Below are positions 36,576 through 63,377 of a stretch of 64,000 nt of DNA, one piece after another; the first letter of the stretch is position 1, and every line of letters starts with the position of its first letter. Position numbers and translations under genes: made by a program. A model generated the notes under the pieces. It was not told where the DNA came from and made no database searches. It saw nothing but the letters and a program-made list of their open reading frames with translations. This DNA is from Protula sp. h YS-2021. Taxonomy: Eukaryota; Annelida; Polychaeta; Sabellida; Serpulidae. Location: NCBI GenBank assembly GCA_949752745.1, contig OX457029.1:15625956-15689955 (forward strand), read 5' to 3'.

Positions 36576-38300
36576 TAAACAGCATTGCAAGCTGAAATTA
36601 TACGCGTTCGGAAAATGACGAGGTTTTAATAACTAACAGCAAATGATTCTGGTTTGAGAAGGTTTTTGGTTGATGAGTGTGCAGTGACGAAGGAGAAATC
36701 TGGAGTGGAGGGGACAGCCATAATCTTCATGGGCATACTTAAAATTTTAAATTATAAATTTACAAAGCTAATGACGTATAGTCGTATTTCGCCGCACATC
36801 GGTTTAATTTTAGTTTTTTACTCGTTTATAAATACTTCCCCCGTGGTGGTGGGGGAGAGGGAGAATTGCTTGTTAGCATATTTTTGCCATGCGTGTCCAT
36901 TGTTTTTAATGGAGCGGTATTTTGGATCATCATTGGCAGCTAATATGTTCATTTGAGGGATTTACCCTTATTGGTGTCGGAACCTCCATATTACGTTGGT
37001 ATCCCTCAATGAAGTGATTATTTTCACTGCCGAAAACTTCGAGCTGAGATAATTGGATTGAGTCCGATTAAACTATGGCGTATTAAAAAAATCAAACAGT
37101 TGTCACGGGTTGAGCATGAAGATTTTATAGCTCGTTTTGAGCGAGTAAAGAAGAGGTTTTCTCATAACACCGTTATAACAAAATTCTTTTTTCATCAATA
37201 TGTCTCTACGGTGCTTGTGCGTGGGATACCCTGCCCACATTGGTTTATAAATGATGCACGGCCTTTGCTCGAATAAAAGTTAATCGAATGGTAAAAAAAC
37301 TTGTGATTTGAAAATTTGACTTTTACTTTCTTCTTCTCCCCTTTTTTTTCGACCACATGAAGTGCTTTTTTAAATAATGAAGTTTGCTCAGGATGGTTAT
37401 CAAAGCAATCAGTAAAAGCTTAGCCATTAAGCAAAAGACATTAAACATAATTCGAGATCGTTATATAAAATAAAAAAATTTATGTAAATATGATCGTTTA
37501 AAAGGTACTCTGTTCAAGAGCTACGCACACCACTTGTACAGTTTATCAGAATGAAGTGCTGCCTTTTTTACGCAGTGGAACCCCTGAGACTGGCCCTGTT
37601 GTAGGATCAAGTGGAGGTCTTCGGTCACATTTCACAGAAAACTAGAGCGAGACTGTATGAAAGGTCGCTCACTTAGCTGGCTGGTACTATCGCCGACTTC
37701 CACTGTAACTGAGATGTCTTTAAAAAAGATATAACACAATTGCCCTGTTATCACATGGAGATAAATAAAAAATATTAGTGGCGAATCACTCGAAGTGATT
37801 TTCAATAAATTGTCTGAGTAAAAAAGTCAATCTGATTATATTTGCACATGGCGTGGTCTAACAGGTTTGTCAGTTTTTTTCAAATTATTTCCATTTTATT
37901 GACATACTTTATGTGGCACGATGTGCCAAGCCACAAAAAGTTTGAATTTAATAATATGCAGGACAAGAAAACAAATAAAAACACACAAATAAACAAAAAA
38001 AAAACAGTATTATATCCGATGATATCTGGCAAATGAAAAAAATGCAGTGAGAAGCAATGTGCGATATTTTACCAGTAACTTTCTAAATAGAAATCTAATT
38101 GTTCGTAAGAAATGCTTCATTTTGCTTCGTCTTGCAACTTTTCACACGTAAATATCACAGGTTCGTGCATTTTAAACAACTTACGCAGAAAGTTTACTTC
38201 TAAATGTTAACCAATGGCTGCCTCGAAATTTGAATAATGATTCGTCCTCTTATTTTAATTACACCGTTTTAATTGAGGAAAATAGGAAGGAAATTGTGAA
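36576..38300. other. Intergenic, two unassigned frames
   Basis: Plus-strand frames at 36,654-36,956 and 37,023-37,276 (the latter includes LWRIKKIKQLSRVEHEDFIA) are not recognised and have no splice or start evidence. The rest is AT-rich with no signal. Confidence 0.4.
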
Positions 38301-38309
38301 CGCAAGCTG

Positions 38310-38315
38310 TTTATT
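38310..38315 (-). promoter_or_regulatory. Candidate poly(A) signal AATAAA (minus) for the dynein light chain gene
   Basis: TTTATT on the plus strand lies about 195 bp beyond the minus-strand stop at 38,509. Confidence 0.45.
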
Positions 38316-38508
38316 GTTTAATCCATTGCCCAGTATTGATTGTCTAAATCCAAACGAAAGCAGACTGATGAATTTATCGTCGTGGGCCTGGCAAAACTAA
38401 TTTTCTAGCAATTACGTAAGTCTTTCCCTTCTTTTGTTTCAGATAAAGGACATAATGTTATATTGTGGCAGTAGGAAATTTTTAATCCGAAGCACTTAAA
38501 CTTTACAG

Positions 38509-39108
38509 CTATTCATAATACACACCATAAACGGAAGCAACTGCAAAGAGAGACTTGTTTTTGTACTGAACTGTCTCAAAATTGTCTGTGTTAGTATTCC
38601 AGAGAAAACGCGATGCCAGTTCGCATCCTTGACCTGTGTTCTCGCCTATTACTACCGTTACTACGATCTTGTAACGCTCGAAATCCATTTCTTGCACCCG
38701 TTTTTTAATCATCTGGGATAAGTCTCTAGTGAGCATCGGGCATTTGTCCTTGTCATATTCGACATCAATTAGGTACGAGTTCATGATTCCCGTCACAGCG
38801 TCATAAACACTTTTGAGCTTAAATCGCTTATGAGTATGAGGTTCCATGCGATACGTGTTTTCCAGTTTCACCGGTGCCGTATATTGCTGATTTCGCGTGT
38901 GTGTCGAGGTACTTATTGACGAGGCAGTATCCGAGACGCCGATTGGCGCAGGACCGTGACTTCCGGCAGCTGGGGGCGGGGCTTGCGTGCGTCTACGATG
39001 AGCTGCTTGGGCCTTGCCGTGCTGGTCAGTTGTTGGGGCACCAGTGGTACGCCGGTGCAGGGCGGCCCCCGTCATGGCGGGCTTTGGCTTTGAAGAACCT
39101 TCTGACAT
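38509..39108 (-). CDS. Tctex1-domain dynein light chain, DYNLT5/TCTEX1D-like, single exon
   Basis: The 199-residue frame starts at a real ATG (39,108-39,106, context gaaaATGt) and stops at TAG. Residues 1 to about 80 are basic, Pro/Ala/Thr-rich and probably disordered. Residues ~95-199 form the Tctex1 fold: VYDAVTGIMNSYLIDVEYD, then LTRDLSQMIKKRVQEMDFER, YKIVVTVVIGENTGQGCELA, SRFLWNTNTDNFETVQYKN and SLFAVASVYGVYYE. The Tctex1 family binds dynein intermediate chains as dimers in cytoplasmic or ciliary dynein. Length and the N-terminal extension fit the TCTEX1D/DYNLT5 branch rather than short DYNLT1/3. No intron interrupts it, so it could be a retrogene, but the frame is intact and intact sequence argues for function. 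Confidence 0.9.
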   Translation of the reverse strand: MSEGSSKPKPAMTGAALHRRTTGAPTTDQHGKAQAAHRRRTQAPPPAAGSHGPAPIGVSDTASSISTSTHTRNQQYTAPVKLENTYRMEPHTHKRFKLKSVYDAVTGIMNSYLIDVEYDKDKCPMLTRDLSQMIKKRVQEMDFERYKIVVTVVIGENTGQGCELASRFLWNTNTDNFETVQYKNKSLFAVASVYGVYYE

Positions 39109-40740
39109 TTTCTTTAGTCCTTTTTAAGTTGATCCTTTATCTGAAGAATCAGTATTTTAAGTTTTTAGATTGATTTTTAAACACCAACGTTCTTTATTTA
39201 AATCGATAACATTAAGTTTAATTCCACTTTAAAACAAAAATAGGAATTCGAAATACATTAGAACAGTTAAAAGTCTTACCCCCACTGCCTTTTTAATTTA
39301 GGGTAGATCAAAAGTGGTAGATTTAAGTGCCACTAAAGCAAGTTTGTGGAGTCATTTAATTTATAATTATGAAATAAATCTTGATTAGTTTTAATATAAA
39401 AATATGTAGTCCATGAGAATACCGGCTTTATTTATTGTAACGACAATTGTCAAGAGAACCAGTTTAACGTTTCTTATCTTAGATCCGAGAAGATAATCCA
39501 ATAATATCACTTGTACACAGTCGGATAGTCGTGTGCTTTTCTTTTATACCTCCGTCGTTTAAGGGACCAGGTCAAACCACTTGAATGTACTGCATTCTTT
39601 AACATTCATAATACAAAATGTATGAAACTTCCAGCAAGAAATCCAAAAGCAAACCCCAGGCTTTGGAAGTTTTGTTCAATCTGCCGACTTTGGAATAAGA
39701 CTTTGTTGCTAAGGTCCTGTTATCAGCTTAATAACTGGGGTGGCTGGTGGATGGGGGGGGGGGGGGCGGGGCGGGGGAGGGGTTGTCGAATGCAAACATA
39801 GCCACCCATAACAGATAATAATCGGCAACTTGTTACTGATGATACGAACAGCTGATGTCAAGAAAGCATGAACTCGTGCCAGCCATGTTTGGAATTCCTT
39901 CACTACTTTTCATCGCAGTTTGCGCTTCGAGGTGACTTCTCTGAGACAAACCTTTCTCAACCAAAATAACGTATAAACTAAGTCATAAAGTGACAATAAT
40001 GGAGCAGTTCAATATAATTCCTGAAATAAATAAATAATTAATTGGACAAACAGTCGAGCATATTTTATTACGGCAATGCGGTGTGACAGGAAGAATCCAC
40101 CCGAAGTTTTATTTTTTTCGAACTGAAAAAAAGAAGGTGCCCCTTGATAGATTCAACAACAGCCTCATCCAGCGTTAAAGAAGTTATACATTCACAGAGC
40201 ACCCTTACAGAGTCGGATCCCGAGTCTACTTTGCATACCGTAGACCCATTTATTGGGCTTTAGTTCTGTGAATACGTCCAAAGAGCAGATGATTTGTGTT
40301 TTACGAAACACTCAAGTTGCAGTATTTTAGAGACTGGTAAGACAGTTGAAACAGCAGCTTGTGAAAAACTAATGAACACTGAATAAAAATCATTTGGTGC
40401 CGATTAATTATTGCCAGCTTTGGCTACTTCGTCCACTATATGCTGTAGGCGAGGGCTTTACTTTGTATTCCAAACGACGAGTAAAAAGTGGCGCAAAAAT
40501 CAATCGCAACTAAAAAAAGGATAAAAATTAGAATTATCCATAACCATGTCCAAAGGCATAAAAAGGTTGGAGAAACCTAGATGAGGGGAAAGCAGAACAA
40601 AATGGTTGATTAGGGCCGCCAGAAAGCAAAAAGACGGTGGAATATGAAAAAAAATACCATTGTGAAGTATACAACTTAAGGTCACTGAAGTGAAACCCAG
40701 TAGCTAAAAGAACCTAAAATTCCCCTCACAAGCCAATCCG
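39109..40740. other. Intergenic upstream of the dynein light chain gene
   Basis: Mostly unique AT-rich sequence with a G-rich run at about 39,751-39,784. No gene support. Confidence 0.55.
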
Positions 40741-40744
40741 CTGA

Positions 40745-40892
40745 TGGCCCCCCTCCCCCCTCCCCCTGCCCCCTGCCCCCTGCCTCCCCTATGCCCCCCT
40801 GCCCCCACTGCCCCCTGCCTCCTGCCCCCCTGCCCCCTGCCCCCCTGCCCCCCGCCCCCCTGCCCCCTGCCCCTGCCCCGGCCCCCTGCCCA
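40745..40892. repeat. C-rich minisatellite (CCCCCTG)n
   Basis: About twenty imperfect units of ccccctg or cccctgc. The complementary strand is a run of G tracts able to form G-quadruplexes. The Pro- and Gly-rich frames on the two strands are artefacts. Confidence 0.92.
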
Positions 40893-41352
40893 GAATACTC
40901 ACAAACACACACGTTATCATATGCCGGGGTTACTGTATAATTAGGGTATCTTAATATTTAGGGTATCTTTCCATACCTTGACCAGACAGATAAATAGACA
41001 CAAACTTGAACCCATGATGAGACCAGCTAGAATATAGGACCATTCAAGTTTTTCTTGCAAAACCAACTTCTCGTGACAGAAAATCTTCTCTTCGTAACAA
41101 CCTGAAAGATGGTTATTAAAGAAAATGTCTATGCTATGATTATACTGTTTAGTCAAATTGCAGAACAACAGCCAGAGTCCACTCAACATATTTCATGGGC
41201 GAAAGGAAAGGTGTAATTGGTCGAAATTTAGGGCGTTACAATCGGTTCTGTCAGACATTTGCCGCATTATCGTTTCGCTACACCACAAGCCGTTTTCCCA
41301 TACAATATCATTGGTAATTTCATTATATTTTACAGTAAATTCGATCATACTG

Positions 41353-55246
<13,894 letters not shown>

Positions 55247-55341
55247 GATAAGAATGGAATCGCTGTTGTTGCAAGATTTATAATACAAATTTTTGCGCAA
55301 AAGACGCATAAGGAAAAATTGACGTGGAAAAAACCAAGGCG

Positions 55342-55347
55342 AATAAA
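55342..55347 (+). promoter_or_regulatory. Poly(A) signal AATAAA for the carboxylesterase gene
   Basis: It is the first canonical hexamer, 96 bp after the stop codon. Confidence 0.7.
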
Positions 55348-55429
55348 AAAAGGTAGTGGTGTGTTTATTTCAAAGTGCGTTATTCCCACTGGGTATAAGT
55401 TTGTCTTTTTCTAGAAGTTTCTGCCTTTT

Positions 55430-56165
<736 letters not shown>

Positions 56166-57480
56166 CAGGTAGCTCTTGTCAATCGTTTTTCGTGAAAAGG
56201 CTGTTATATTCAGTGATTCCTTCCACTCGTGACATCTATCGTCGTAACCATTTTCATGTCCTCTTGGCTTTGTTTTGGTCTATAGAATAAAGTCGAAATT
56301 ATCGCACACGCTTGAAAAGATCACTGAACATTTTTTATTAATTTTTTTTGCACATAACCACTCACTCAGTAAATATTCCGGCGTTGACTAAACATCGACT
56401 TGAAGTTGCAACGCCTATCCGATCCAACTACAACATTGAATCTTCTAATTTGGTTGTGAATGGTCGCTATCATGGTTCTCAGACACAACGTTGAATTGGC
56501 GTTGGGTAAGCAACGTTGTTTAGACATTGCCTGTGATAACTTCCTCCAATGTCTCATCAACGTCTCTTGTGCAACGTTGAAAGATGTCGTAAAATCGACG
56601 TTATATAGACGTCGAATAATCGAGGTAGTATAGATGCCGAGGGTCGCATCCAAACAACCTCATCTTATCGCTCACCGGAAATCGACAGCATGACTGGTCG
56701 TTTCAAAAAAAGACAGCATGACTGGTCGTTCCAAAAATAGACAGCATGACTGGTCGTTCCAAAAATAGAGAGCATGATTTGTCGTTCCAAAAATAGACGA
56801 TATGTGAGCGAAAATATGACATTTTCACGAGTGCGCAAGTTTTCCGCCTATTTTGAAAGTATTCATGAAAATTGACTTCATAAGTATACTACCGTACTAT
56901 TTTTCAAACGTCTATGCAACGTTGCTGTCCCGACACCCCCCTCTACCTACAAAAAACACTCCCGCCCCCTCCCCCTCCTCTATCACGACGATTTACTGTC
57001 AATATTCTCCACATTAGCATCTTGCTTGTGGCATTCAAAAGAGCTATAGGTGTCCCAAAGGCAGCTTCCGGCTCATCAAAGCAGTTATTTTAGTTCTAAT
57101 ATAATACATTTGCTATTTAAACAACATTTTGAATTACACTTTGTGTAGAACCAGGGCCTATAATATTTTCCTGATGACTAAAATAAGAATACCAATTGTG
57201 GTATTTGCTTTGCTAATTGTTGTGAACCATAGGTACAGTAGCGAGTAGAATGGCGGAGTTCGTATTGTTTTGATTTTCCAAACAATTGAAGACGAGACGC
57301 TGGCGTTCATGTGATTTCCTTTCACAAGTGTTTCCTCCATATGCAAATAGGGAGTAACGATAACTATTAATAAGGGCACAAAATAGCTAAAACTAGACTG
57401 AAGATCGTTTCTGGATTTTGCCGTTTGTTAAACAAAGATTATTTAAAAAATATCAACTGGACCTTGAAGGTCAATCATAC
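56166..57480. other. Intergenic, no gene recognised
   Basis: It contains a ~30-bp tandem repeat (gacagcatgactggtcgttcc, about four units at 56,685-56,800) and several AACGT-rich phrases (caacgttga, gacgtt) at 56,380-56,620. No gene support. Confidence 0.55.
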
Positions 57481-58257
57481 GGTATCCAGACAGAAAGGCC
57501 TTGGACAAAAGGGCCTTGGACATAAGGGCCTTTCCCCAAACGGCCTTTTCCGAAAAGGCCTTTCCCAAAACGGCCCTAAATGAAAAGTTGGACAAAAGGG
57601 CCTTGAGAATTTTTTCTAGGATTTTGAGTTTTAATTATTTAATAAAATATGTAATAAAATAACAAGTAAAATAACAGACTTCATTGTGTTTTTAAAGATA
57701 ACTGCATTGATGTTTTGTTTCAATTACTCCGCATCACTCTCTTGAGATTTCCGAAGCACTGTGCCACAGGATAATCCCTGTTTGTACCAATCACTGGCTT
57801 GATATTTTACTCATTGTAAAGACTCTTTCCATTACTTCCCATCACTGTCTTTAGATGCCAGATTTCGGAGTAGTTGTGCCACAAAAGATAATCTCTGTCC
57901 TTTGTTTCGTTCCTCTGCAATGTGCTGTTTAAACACATGCGCTAAGTCGGATGATGTTGGCGTGTCAGTGTCTTGCCGATATACGAGTGCTGAATTTCAG
58001 GTCTTTGTTTGAACTGTGACAAGCAATGGATGAATCAGGCAATAACATCAATAAACTTTGTTTTTGTAGCTGTTATTTTATTACACAAAAAATAAAAATA
58101 ATTGTGAGAACCATATCGCAAAAAAATTTCTAAAGGCCCTTTTGTCCAACTTTTCATTTAGGGCCGTTTTGGGAAAGGCCCTTTTGGAAAAGGCCGTTTT
58201 GGGAAAGGCCCTTATGTCCAAGGCCCTTTTGTCCAGGGCCCTTCTGTCCCGGATTCC
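57481..58257. mobile_element. 777-bp MITE with 8-bp target duplication
   Basis: The flanking 8-mers aatcatac at 57,473-57,480 and 58,258-58,265 are identical. The ends GGTATCCAGACAGAA and (complement of the right) GGAATCCGGGACAGAA open inverted arms of about 135 bp built from short words such as ggacaaaagggcc, ggcctttcccaaaacggcc and aaatgaaaagttgg. There is no transposase. An 8-bp duplication fits hAT- or P-type transposases. Confidence 0.9.
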
Positions 58258-58336
58258 AATCATACACCAAGTTTGCTTAGTTCCCACCCTCCCACAGATA
58301 CGCGCCAGGTTTAGAAATCCTATTCCGTACAAAAAT

Positions 58337-58385
58337 GGAAAGAAAGAAAGAAAGAAAGAAAGAAAGACAGATTAAAAAGAAAGAG
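58337..58385. repeat. (GAAA)n microsatellite
   Basis: About seven GAAA units pass into a purine-rich tract. Confidence 0.95.
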
Positions 58386-58725
58386 GAAAAATAAAGAGAA
58401 GAAAGAATGAGAGGAGATCTCATTTATAAAGAACGTGTCGAGATGAAAAATATTGATGTTTTTAATTAGTATATTCATTAACTACGTGGTAAAGATTCAT
58501 TTATTTTATGGCTCTTCTTTGGTAAGTGATGAGATCTGGCAGAAATTTAAGTGAGGTAGAGGTGACTTTACAGCATGGTCAAAGCAAATTTCAAATTACA
58601 ATATACAGACAGCAGATATTTACTTTTGAAGCATGCAGCGCTGTTGACTCGTAAGAAATGTTGAGCTCTTGGTCAACATATTCTTATTTGGTCAATAATA
58701 TCTTCATGTTTACAAGAAGTCAATA

Positions 58726-59483
58726 CCGTGCACCTCGGAAAACCGGACTGTGGTGGGACTGGCAATATTTGTCGGTATTTCGAGTTGTCCGGATTTTCGA
58801 GCATTTGTATTTTTAACTGATGTAAAATTATGGTTTTTCCTTTGCTCGCATTAATCAACCTAATTTTTCACCAATATTAAGCCCCTTCCGTTTTCTTTTT
58901 GTCTCATTTTTGGTTCTCCAATTATCTTTTGCGAACATCTTCTGCGGCCTAAGGCTGTGACACTGGAGCATCAAGAGATTAAGTAGATGCCGAGTCGTCC
59001 TCACTTTCCCCCCTCCTCCTAGTGCAGTATCCAGCGGCAAAGGGATTGTAGCGGGCAAAGAATTAGCCGAAGCATCAAGACATAAAGTATATGCCGATTC
59101 GCTTCAACCCCTCCCCCCCCCCCCAAGTGCGGTACTCAGTGCCTAAAGGATTATTTCTTGACACTTTTTGTTAATGGTGATGTTAAACAGAGAGGCACAT
59201 CTCGCAATTTGACAGCCTGCGTGTTATACAATAGACAAACATGCTGGGTTCCTAACATAAATATTAACCCTTATTAGGAAAGGCCGGTATTTTTGAATAT
59301 TTTTATACAGCAAAACCTTAATTTGGAACTGGAAATGTCCGGTATTCGGAATTCCGAGGTATCCGCTTTTCCAAGTTTTTGTTAATACACAAGTCTATGG
59401 AAATTTAAACGGGACTGAAAAAAACTGTCCGGTTTAGTAAGATGTGTAATGTATCGAAGTTTGTCCGAACTGAGATTCCACTG
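58726..59483. mobile_element. ~758-bp pogo/Tigger-like MITE
   Basis: The left end CCGTGCACCTCGGAAAACCG and the complement of the right end CAGTGGAATCTCAGTTCGGA are related and each is flanked by TA. The style (C.GTG...CTCGG.....CGGAC) recalls pogo/Tigger termini. Inside are a second pair of similar phrases (gtccggtattcggaattccg at about 59,338) and a ~115-bp duplication (gcatcaagagattaagtaga and gcatcaagacataaagtata). No transposase. Confidence 0.6.
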
Positions 59484-59811
59484 TATATACTTTGTTTCAT
59501 GATTTAACTGGCATTTTGATTACAAAAATTGCGATATCCTTGGACTTCTGATCAACATTGAAAAATTATTGATTTAAAAATCGACCAATCAGACTGTAGC
59601 ATTTAACATCATGTAAGAAAACATGGTGTTCGTTTTTGAAGTAATATTTTATTTATTTAAGACAGATATTTGTGAATTATGTAACATTTCGTGTATTATT
59701 CAGCATTTTGGAAACTTGTACAACTAAGGAAGTCGTACACTATACATTAAGTCTAAAAATGTATATCTACTATGAGCTATTCTGTGGCAATGCCAGTATA
59801 ATTCAGTGGTT

Positions 59812-61202
59812 AACTAGACCGTTTTCGCTACCGAGTAGCGAAAATTACACTCGGGATTCTCAACTCTGAACCTCTTATATATCGTCCTTTAGGCCCAAAA
59901 GGTCGAAAAAAGCTCAGAATCGCTCTATCACTAACCGCTTTCGAGATAATGGCCAACTTCCGGTTTTGACTTTTACTATGTCCGAGGAGGTCAAGGTCAC
60001 CGAGGTACTTCTTACATATGGTTTTTCAGGCCCAATGGGTCGAAAATAAGCTCAAAATCGCTCATTTTCGGTTTCTGACTTTGACCATGTCCGAGGAGGT
60101 CAAGGTCACCGAGGTACCTCTTACGTATGACCTTTCTGGCCCAAAGGGTCGAAAATAAGCTCAAAATCGCTCTATATCTAACCGTTTTCGAGATAATGGC
60201 CCACTTCCGGTTTTTGACATTGACCATGGTGGAAGCTGTCAATCGTTTTCTAAGGTCATGGTTAAAAATGTGGCCTTCACGACGTCTAATCATCCTCTGT
60301 CAGTGAGCCAAATTTCATCACTCTTTAATTGGGAGAGACTTAAACTTGCACACGCATGCTGTGATGGCTTTCATTGAGAGTTGGGCGATCAGTACACCGA
60401 GGCTGATATCATGCCAGTTTAAACTAGATCCTCAGCGAAATGTTAAACACTTGGCAAAAATTAAAACGCAAAAATACTTCTTTCAATGGGTTATTTCTTT
60501 AATAATATGTTGCAAACAACACAGCTTGAATACGTCTTATAAGCCGAGTAGTGGTTGGTTTTTGTTGACCTAAGGTTTTATTGACTGATTAGGCATACGC
60601 CGTGTTATCTATTTACGCAGTGAGAGCTCGCACAAAGCTGAGCAACTGTGCGTTCTGAGCTGCGCGTTACATGCTCCGCGTTTACTTGCAAAAAATGCAC
60701 TCTTTTCACATGGTGTTTTAAACGAGAAAACGAAATCGAAGGCGAAAATAAAAAGTGTCGTGCACACGTTCATATCAAGTTCTACCCACGTCCCAAGTTT
60801 CTTGGCCGTAGGGCCCGTAGTGCCAGCGGAGGAGATGACACAAGAAATCCGATCACAGTCAAGAAAAAAAGATACCAACGGCTGCTCGCACAAATGCATA
60901 TAGCCCTTGCAAGCCAAAGGCTTGTCAAGTGCTAAACTACTGCTCTCAGCTTCTTGCCGCCTGTTTCGCGAATTTGTTTTGTCGTTTTTTAATTGAAAAG
61001 TTAAGCGAATTTTTAAAAAATACAGGATGATCAATTGTACATACTGAAGTTTATCATATCCAAATTTCATCTTTCTAGCCCTAGCGGCCTAGTTCCACGG
61101 GCAAACTAAAAAAAAAACGAAAAAAAACATGCTCATAATTGTGGCTAAAATTTTCGTACAGATTCAATACACTAAGCGATTTTGGAAAATCTCCAAGTGT
61201 AA
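59812..61202. mobile_element. Terminal-hairpin element, copy D, inverted relative to copy A
   Basis: The left end AACTAGACCG plus hairpin TTTTCGCTAC-cga-GTAGCGAAAA and TTACACTCGGG matches the ends of copy B. The right end holds ACACT-aagc-GATTTT-gg-AAAATC-tcca-AGTGT (61,171-61,200). The interior has ~130-bp units with tgaccatgtccgaggaggtc and aggtcaccgaggtac, then sequence homologous to copy A in reverse. A 506-bp insertion sits at 60,427-60,932. Confidence 0.8.
60427..60932. mobile_element. 506-bp insertion with 7-bp target duplication
   Basis: The sequence TAAACTA occurs at 60,420-60,426 and 60,933-60,939. The related copy A has a single uninterrupted tttaaact at this point, so the insertion is proven by comparison. 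It has no clear terminal repeats. A plus-strand frame of ~95 residues (KFYPRPKFLGRRARSASG and so on) ends on a TAA made by the target duplication and is not recognised. Confidence 0.8.
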
Positions 61203-61750
61203 TAAAATAAATAGCAGGTGGTTCTTATAGGCCAACGCATATCGAATAGCTGAGTAATGATATAGTCAGTCTACTATAGGAAGTTGACAGAATTTTGCAG
61301 TCATTTCCCAGCTGGGATACCACGTGACATTATCAGACGAAGGACTACGTTTCAGCTAAATGAAACAAAAAAATGTGAGAGAAATATATTGCTGTTACCG
61401 TAAGATGTAGAAGAATGACATGTGCTTGAAGTAAATATACAAACATAAGCTTCTGAACATGGACGGCAACAAACACGTTAGAGGAGACGGGTGTTCGTTT
61501 TACCGACAAAAGCTGTTGGAATTTTCTCAAAAATCGTCAGCCCATGGAATTCCACGAGTTAGCAATTCCGCAGGTATCTGGTTTTATTTTGTTTACTTTG
61601 AATATTTCTTTCGCTGTTGACGCTACAATTGTCGTTATTTGAAAGGTGAGTTTGCCAATAAAATCTTTCCATGCCTTTCGACCATTCTAGAATTTGCACA
61701 CATTATTGAAATTACCAAAGATTTCTTTGTTTAACAGATAGAATTTTATT
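61203..61750. other. Intergenic, no gene recognised
   Basis: Unique AT-rich sequence without a supported frame. Confidence 0.5.
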
Positions 61751-61752
61751 TT

Positions 61753-61794
61753 ATGTTGCTGTTGTTGTTGTTGTTTTTGTTGTTGCTGTTGTTG

Positions 61795-61855
<61 letters not shown>

Positions 61856-61862
61856 GCATCAC

Positions 61863-61894
<32 letters not shown>

Positions 61895-61918
61895 CCATCA
61901 TCATCATCATAATCATCA

Positions 61919-62002
<84 letters not shown>

Positions 62003-62003
62003 G
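61753..62003. repeat. Compound trinucleotide microsatellite (TTG)n-(ATC)n-(TAT)n
   Basis: TTG to about 61,800, ATC to about 61,918, then TAT to about 62,002. All long frames here (N, M, I and L runs) are artefacts. Confidence 0.98.
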
Positions 62004-62159
62004 TTTTCTTGTGTTTTGTGATGCTGCTATTTTAATTGAAATTTTGATTTTAAAGAGCATTTAATTGCATTAAAATTTACAATGAATTCAATGAAAATTC
62101 TTTTTTTTCCAAAGAGTGTGTATAAAAATCTTGAAAGGACTCAATAGACTAGTTTATAG

Positions 62160-62632
62160 ATATGTGGTAAAATGAGCATGTGGTAAAATGGCACGTTGCA
62201 AAATGAGCATATTGTAAAATGAGTGCTTGGTAAAATGGGTATGTGGTAAAATGAGTATGTGATAAAATGGACATGTGGTAAAATGAGTGTGTGGTAAAAT
62301 GAGCACGTGGTAAAATAGGCATGTGGTAAAACGAACATTTAGTAAAATGAGCATGTGGTAAAATGGGCATGTTGTAAAATGACCATATGGTGAAATGAGC
62401 ATGTGGGAAAATGAGTATATGGCAAAAATGAGTGTGTGGTAAAATGAACATGTGGTAAAATGAGTGTGTGGTAAAAGTTGGCATGGTGTAAAATGAGGAT
62501 GTGGTAAAATGAGCATGTTGTGAAATAAGTATATGGTAAAATGAGTATGTGGTGAAATGAGAAGGTAGTAAAGTAAGCATGTTGTAAAATGGGCATCTGA
62601 TAAAATAAGCATGTGGTAAAATGAGTATTTTC
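62160..62632. repeat. 16-bp minisatellite, about 29 copies
   Basis: The unit is tggtaaaatgagcatg with variants. Minus-strand frames of 85-152 residues (HFTTCSFYH...) are artefacts. Confidence 0.95.
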
Positions 62633-63377
62633 TAACTGGTATTTTCCTCTAGGTTACCCAGGACTCGAAAAAAAGACTGAAAGATAAGTGAGGGTGTCAA
62701 TAGAAAAAATAACTGAAGGCTTCTCGAGAAAAGATTATAACATTTATGTGAAACTAAAATCAAAATGAAAAAAACGAATTGATGCTTCATTTTGGATTTT
62801 CCATCGCAAATAATAGAAAATAGAATTCATTTTCCCTTTTTATTTTGGCAAGTTGTTAAATAGAATGATATACTTCTAGATGAAGATAATTTAAAACATG
62901 ACGCTACCCAGGGTAAAACGCCATTTATGAACGATGTAGTCGTTGATTTTGCCAGGAATTGAGCATTTCTTTTTATACTCAAATATTCTTGCCTTTATGA
63001 TGTGTCGCTGTATTTATATAAGGCAGAAGCGGGGGTTACTATACAACGAAAGCGAGGACCGAAAAAATCGCTCCCGTGGAAAGTGATTTTTTAAGAGATC
63101 GATGCTAAGCATTTGCTTAAAGTAAAAAGGTCACGTGTTGTAATACCTATAACAGACTTTTATTACACTAGAAATTGCGGTCGATATGCCAAAGTCCAAT
63201 TTTGTTTAAGTAAAAACTAATTTTCAATTTTTACATGTTACGACAGAAAGTTAAAAATGGAAAAATTGATTTATTTTTCCATTTCCCATTTTGTTTTCGA
63301 AACGGAAAATTAAAGAGAAGAAATGCAGAGGGAATCTTGACTGACCGTGTCCTTCATAAATTTCTTACCGACATCAG
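62633..63377. other. Intergenic or intronic, no exon recognised
   Basis: AT-rich. The frame at 63,235-63,377 is open but has no recognisable content. Confidence 0.5.

Noticed and set aside
36654..37276. Two plus-strand frames (100 and 72 residues) that might be exons
   Set aside because: No family resemblance and no supporting splice sites.
41158..41352. Upstream in-frame extension of the esterase N-terminus
   Set aside because: A signal peptide follows the ATGs at 41,353 and 41,371; the extension is hydrophilic and probably 5'UTR, possibly with an intron ending at 41,334.
61746..62064. Poly-Asn/Met and poly-Ile/Leu frames
   Set aside because: They are trinucleotide microsatellites.
62149..62612. 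Frames rich in HFTTCSFYH
   Set aside because: They arise from a 16-bp minisatellite read in three frames.
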